Assembly (NCBI GenBank): GCA_035459025.1
Contig: DATHYT010000085.1
Location: 1-64,000 of the forward strand
Origin: JAABQT01 sp035459025
GTDB lineage: Bacteria; Pseudomonadota; Gammaproteobacteria; Burkholderiales; SG8-39
DNA: 64,000 bases
Reading direction: 5' to 3'
A program made the position numbers and the translations under genes. The notes under the pieces were generated by a model, which was given only the letters and a program-made list of their open reading frames with translations, searched no databases and was not told where the DNA came from. This document shows positions 62,486 through 64,000 of this stretch, one piece after another (the stretch's first letter is position 1; every line of letters begins with the position of its first letter).

Positions 62486-62779
62486 CTACTTCTTCTGCGC
62501 CGCGAAGTACGCGGCGATCTGCTCGATTTCACGGTCGCTGTAGCCCTTGGCAATTTGATGCATCGCGGTTGCGGGCCGCGCGCCAGACTGGAATTCCTTC
62601 ATGGCACGCACTAGATCGTCTCTTGGCATGCCGGCCAGAGGCGCGTTGCCGCCGACGCTGTGGCCGGCAGTGCCATGGCACATGGCGCACGATGCAGACA
62701 GGCGGCTGCCCGCGTCCTGCGCGCTCACGACAAGGGGCGCGGCCGCCAGCGCAGCCGCGCAAACAAGAGCAATTCGCAT
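62486..62779 (-). CDS. fccA: small c-type cytochrome, FccA-like
   Basis: A 97-residue cytochrome: signal peptide MRIALVCAAALAAAPLVVSA, one heme site CAMCHG, and a distal methionine probably in LAGMPRDD or ATAMHQIA. It ends nine bases before the flavoprotein gene, so it is the probable electron acceptor subunit of the sulfide dehydrogenase. It has one heme and is much shorter than the di-heme FccA of purple sulfur bacteria, closer to the cytochrome c553 type. AGGACTCC-like bases precede the ATG. Confidence 0.85.
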   Translation of the reverse strand: MRIALVCAAALAAAPLVVSAQDAGSRLSASCAMCHGTAGHSVGGNAPLAGMPRDDLVRAMKEFQSGARPATAMHQIAKGYSDREIEQIAAYFAAQKK

Positions 62780-62923
62780 GCGGAGTCCTCCCCGGAGATT
62801 CAGTCGCTGTGCCGGGGAGTCTCGTCTGAGCAAGCGGCATGTGTCAAGATGGTCTGCGCGCGCAATTGACGCGGAGCAGCCCCGGACGCTGGCAACCCGG
62901 CGCGGCTGCGCCGGGATCCGGGC

Positions 62924-64000
<1,077 letters not shown>

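Overview
The window is about 64 kb of GC-rich, densely coding bacterial DNA with no rRNA, complete tRNA, insertion sequence, CRISPR array or prophage that I can see. Gene content and order point to a betaproteobacterium (Burkholderiales / Nitrosomonadales grade): an E. coli-type gshA, a PHA phasin, fumC, a long-tailed IF-1 away from the ribosomal protein cluster, and the block rpmG-rpmB-radC / coaBC-dut. Assignment below class level is not possible from the sequence alone.

Layout. 0-6.8 kb: end of a quinone-oxidoreductase-type gene, a DUF547 protein, then a catabolic locus (fumarate-reductase-like flavoprotein with a tiny 2Fe-2S partner, DapA-family aldolase, D-glutamate-cyclase-like protein, SMP-30 lactonase, enolase-superfamily enzyme). 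6.8-14 kb: a VapBC-like toxin-antitoxin pair, then parE, a 72-residue protein ending in a beta-clamp-like motif, parC, a diguanylate cyclase and tam. 14-19.5 kb: infA, lemA/DUF2207/arfB, and a sulfur-flavoured trio (cysteine-dioxygenase-like cupin, four-domain rhodanese, cysteine-free glutaredoxin-fold protein). 19.5-25.8 kb: small nuclease-like and housekeeping genes, a flavin monooxygenase, a membrane-anchored nuclease-like protein, a TauD/TfdA dioxygenase and an apparently frameshifted exported protein. 25.8-38.6 kb: accessory catabolism (SDRs, GFA protein, N-acyl-D-amino-acid deacylase, CoA ligase, enoyl-CoA hydratase, HisD-like dehydrogenase, dienelactone hydrolase, HpcH aldolase, MFS transporter). 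38.6-45.8 kb: a VWA lipoprotein/membrane protein pair, FKBP, gshA and a TRAP transporter (dctPQM). 45.8-64 kb: lon, phasin, two EamA permeases, gluQ, thioredoxin, fumC, TraB/GumN, purN, DUF3108, rsmB, a fatty-acid desaturase, rpmG-rpmB-radC, coaBC-dut, a flavocytochrome c sulfide dehydrogenase pair and the 3' part of clpA.

How it fits together. Most genes sit in short operons with 1- to 4-base ATGA/GTGA/TGATG overlaps, so translational coupling is common. Housekeeping blocks (topoisomerase IV, translation, nucleotide metabolism) alternate with accessory catabolic cassettes for organic acids and amides, typical of a metabolically versatile soil or freshwater heterotroph that stores PHA and may oxidise sulfide. 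The most notable signals are (1) a perfect A-AAA-AAG slippery heptamer at the end of the phasin gene, opening a 28-residue lysine-rich tail in the -1 frame that ends exactly at the transcription terminator; (2) the parE-parC intergenic micro-protein ending in QLDLF; and (3) the glutaredoxin-fold protein without any cysteine next to a tetra-rhodanese with only one catalytic cysteine. No stretch above 300 bases lacks a gene; the longest gaps (48909-49145, 42686-42856, 62780-62923, 56990-57129) hold promoters or nothing recognisable.
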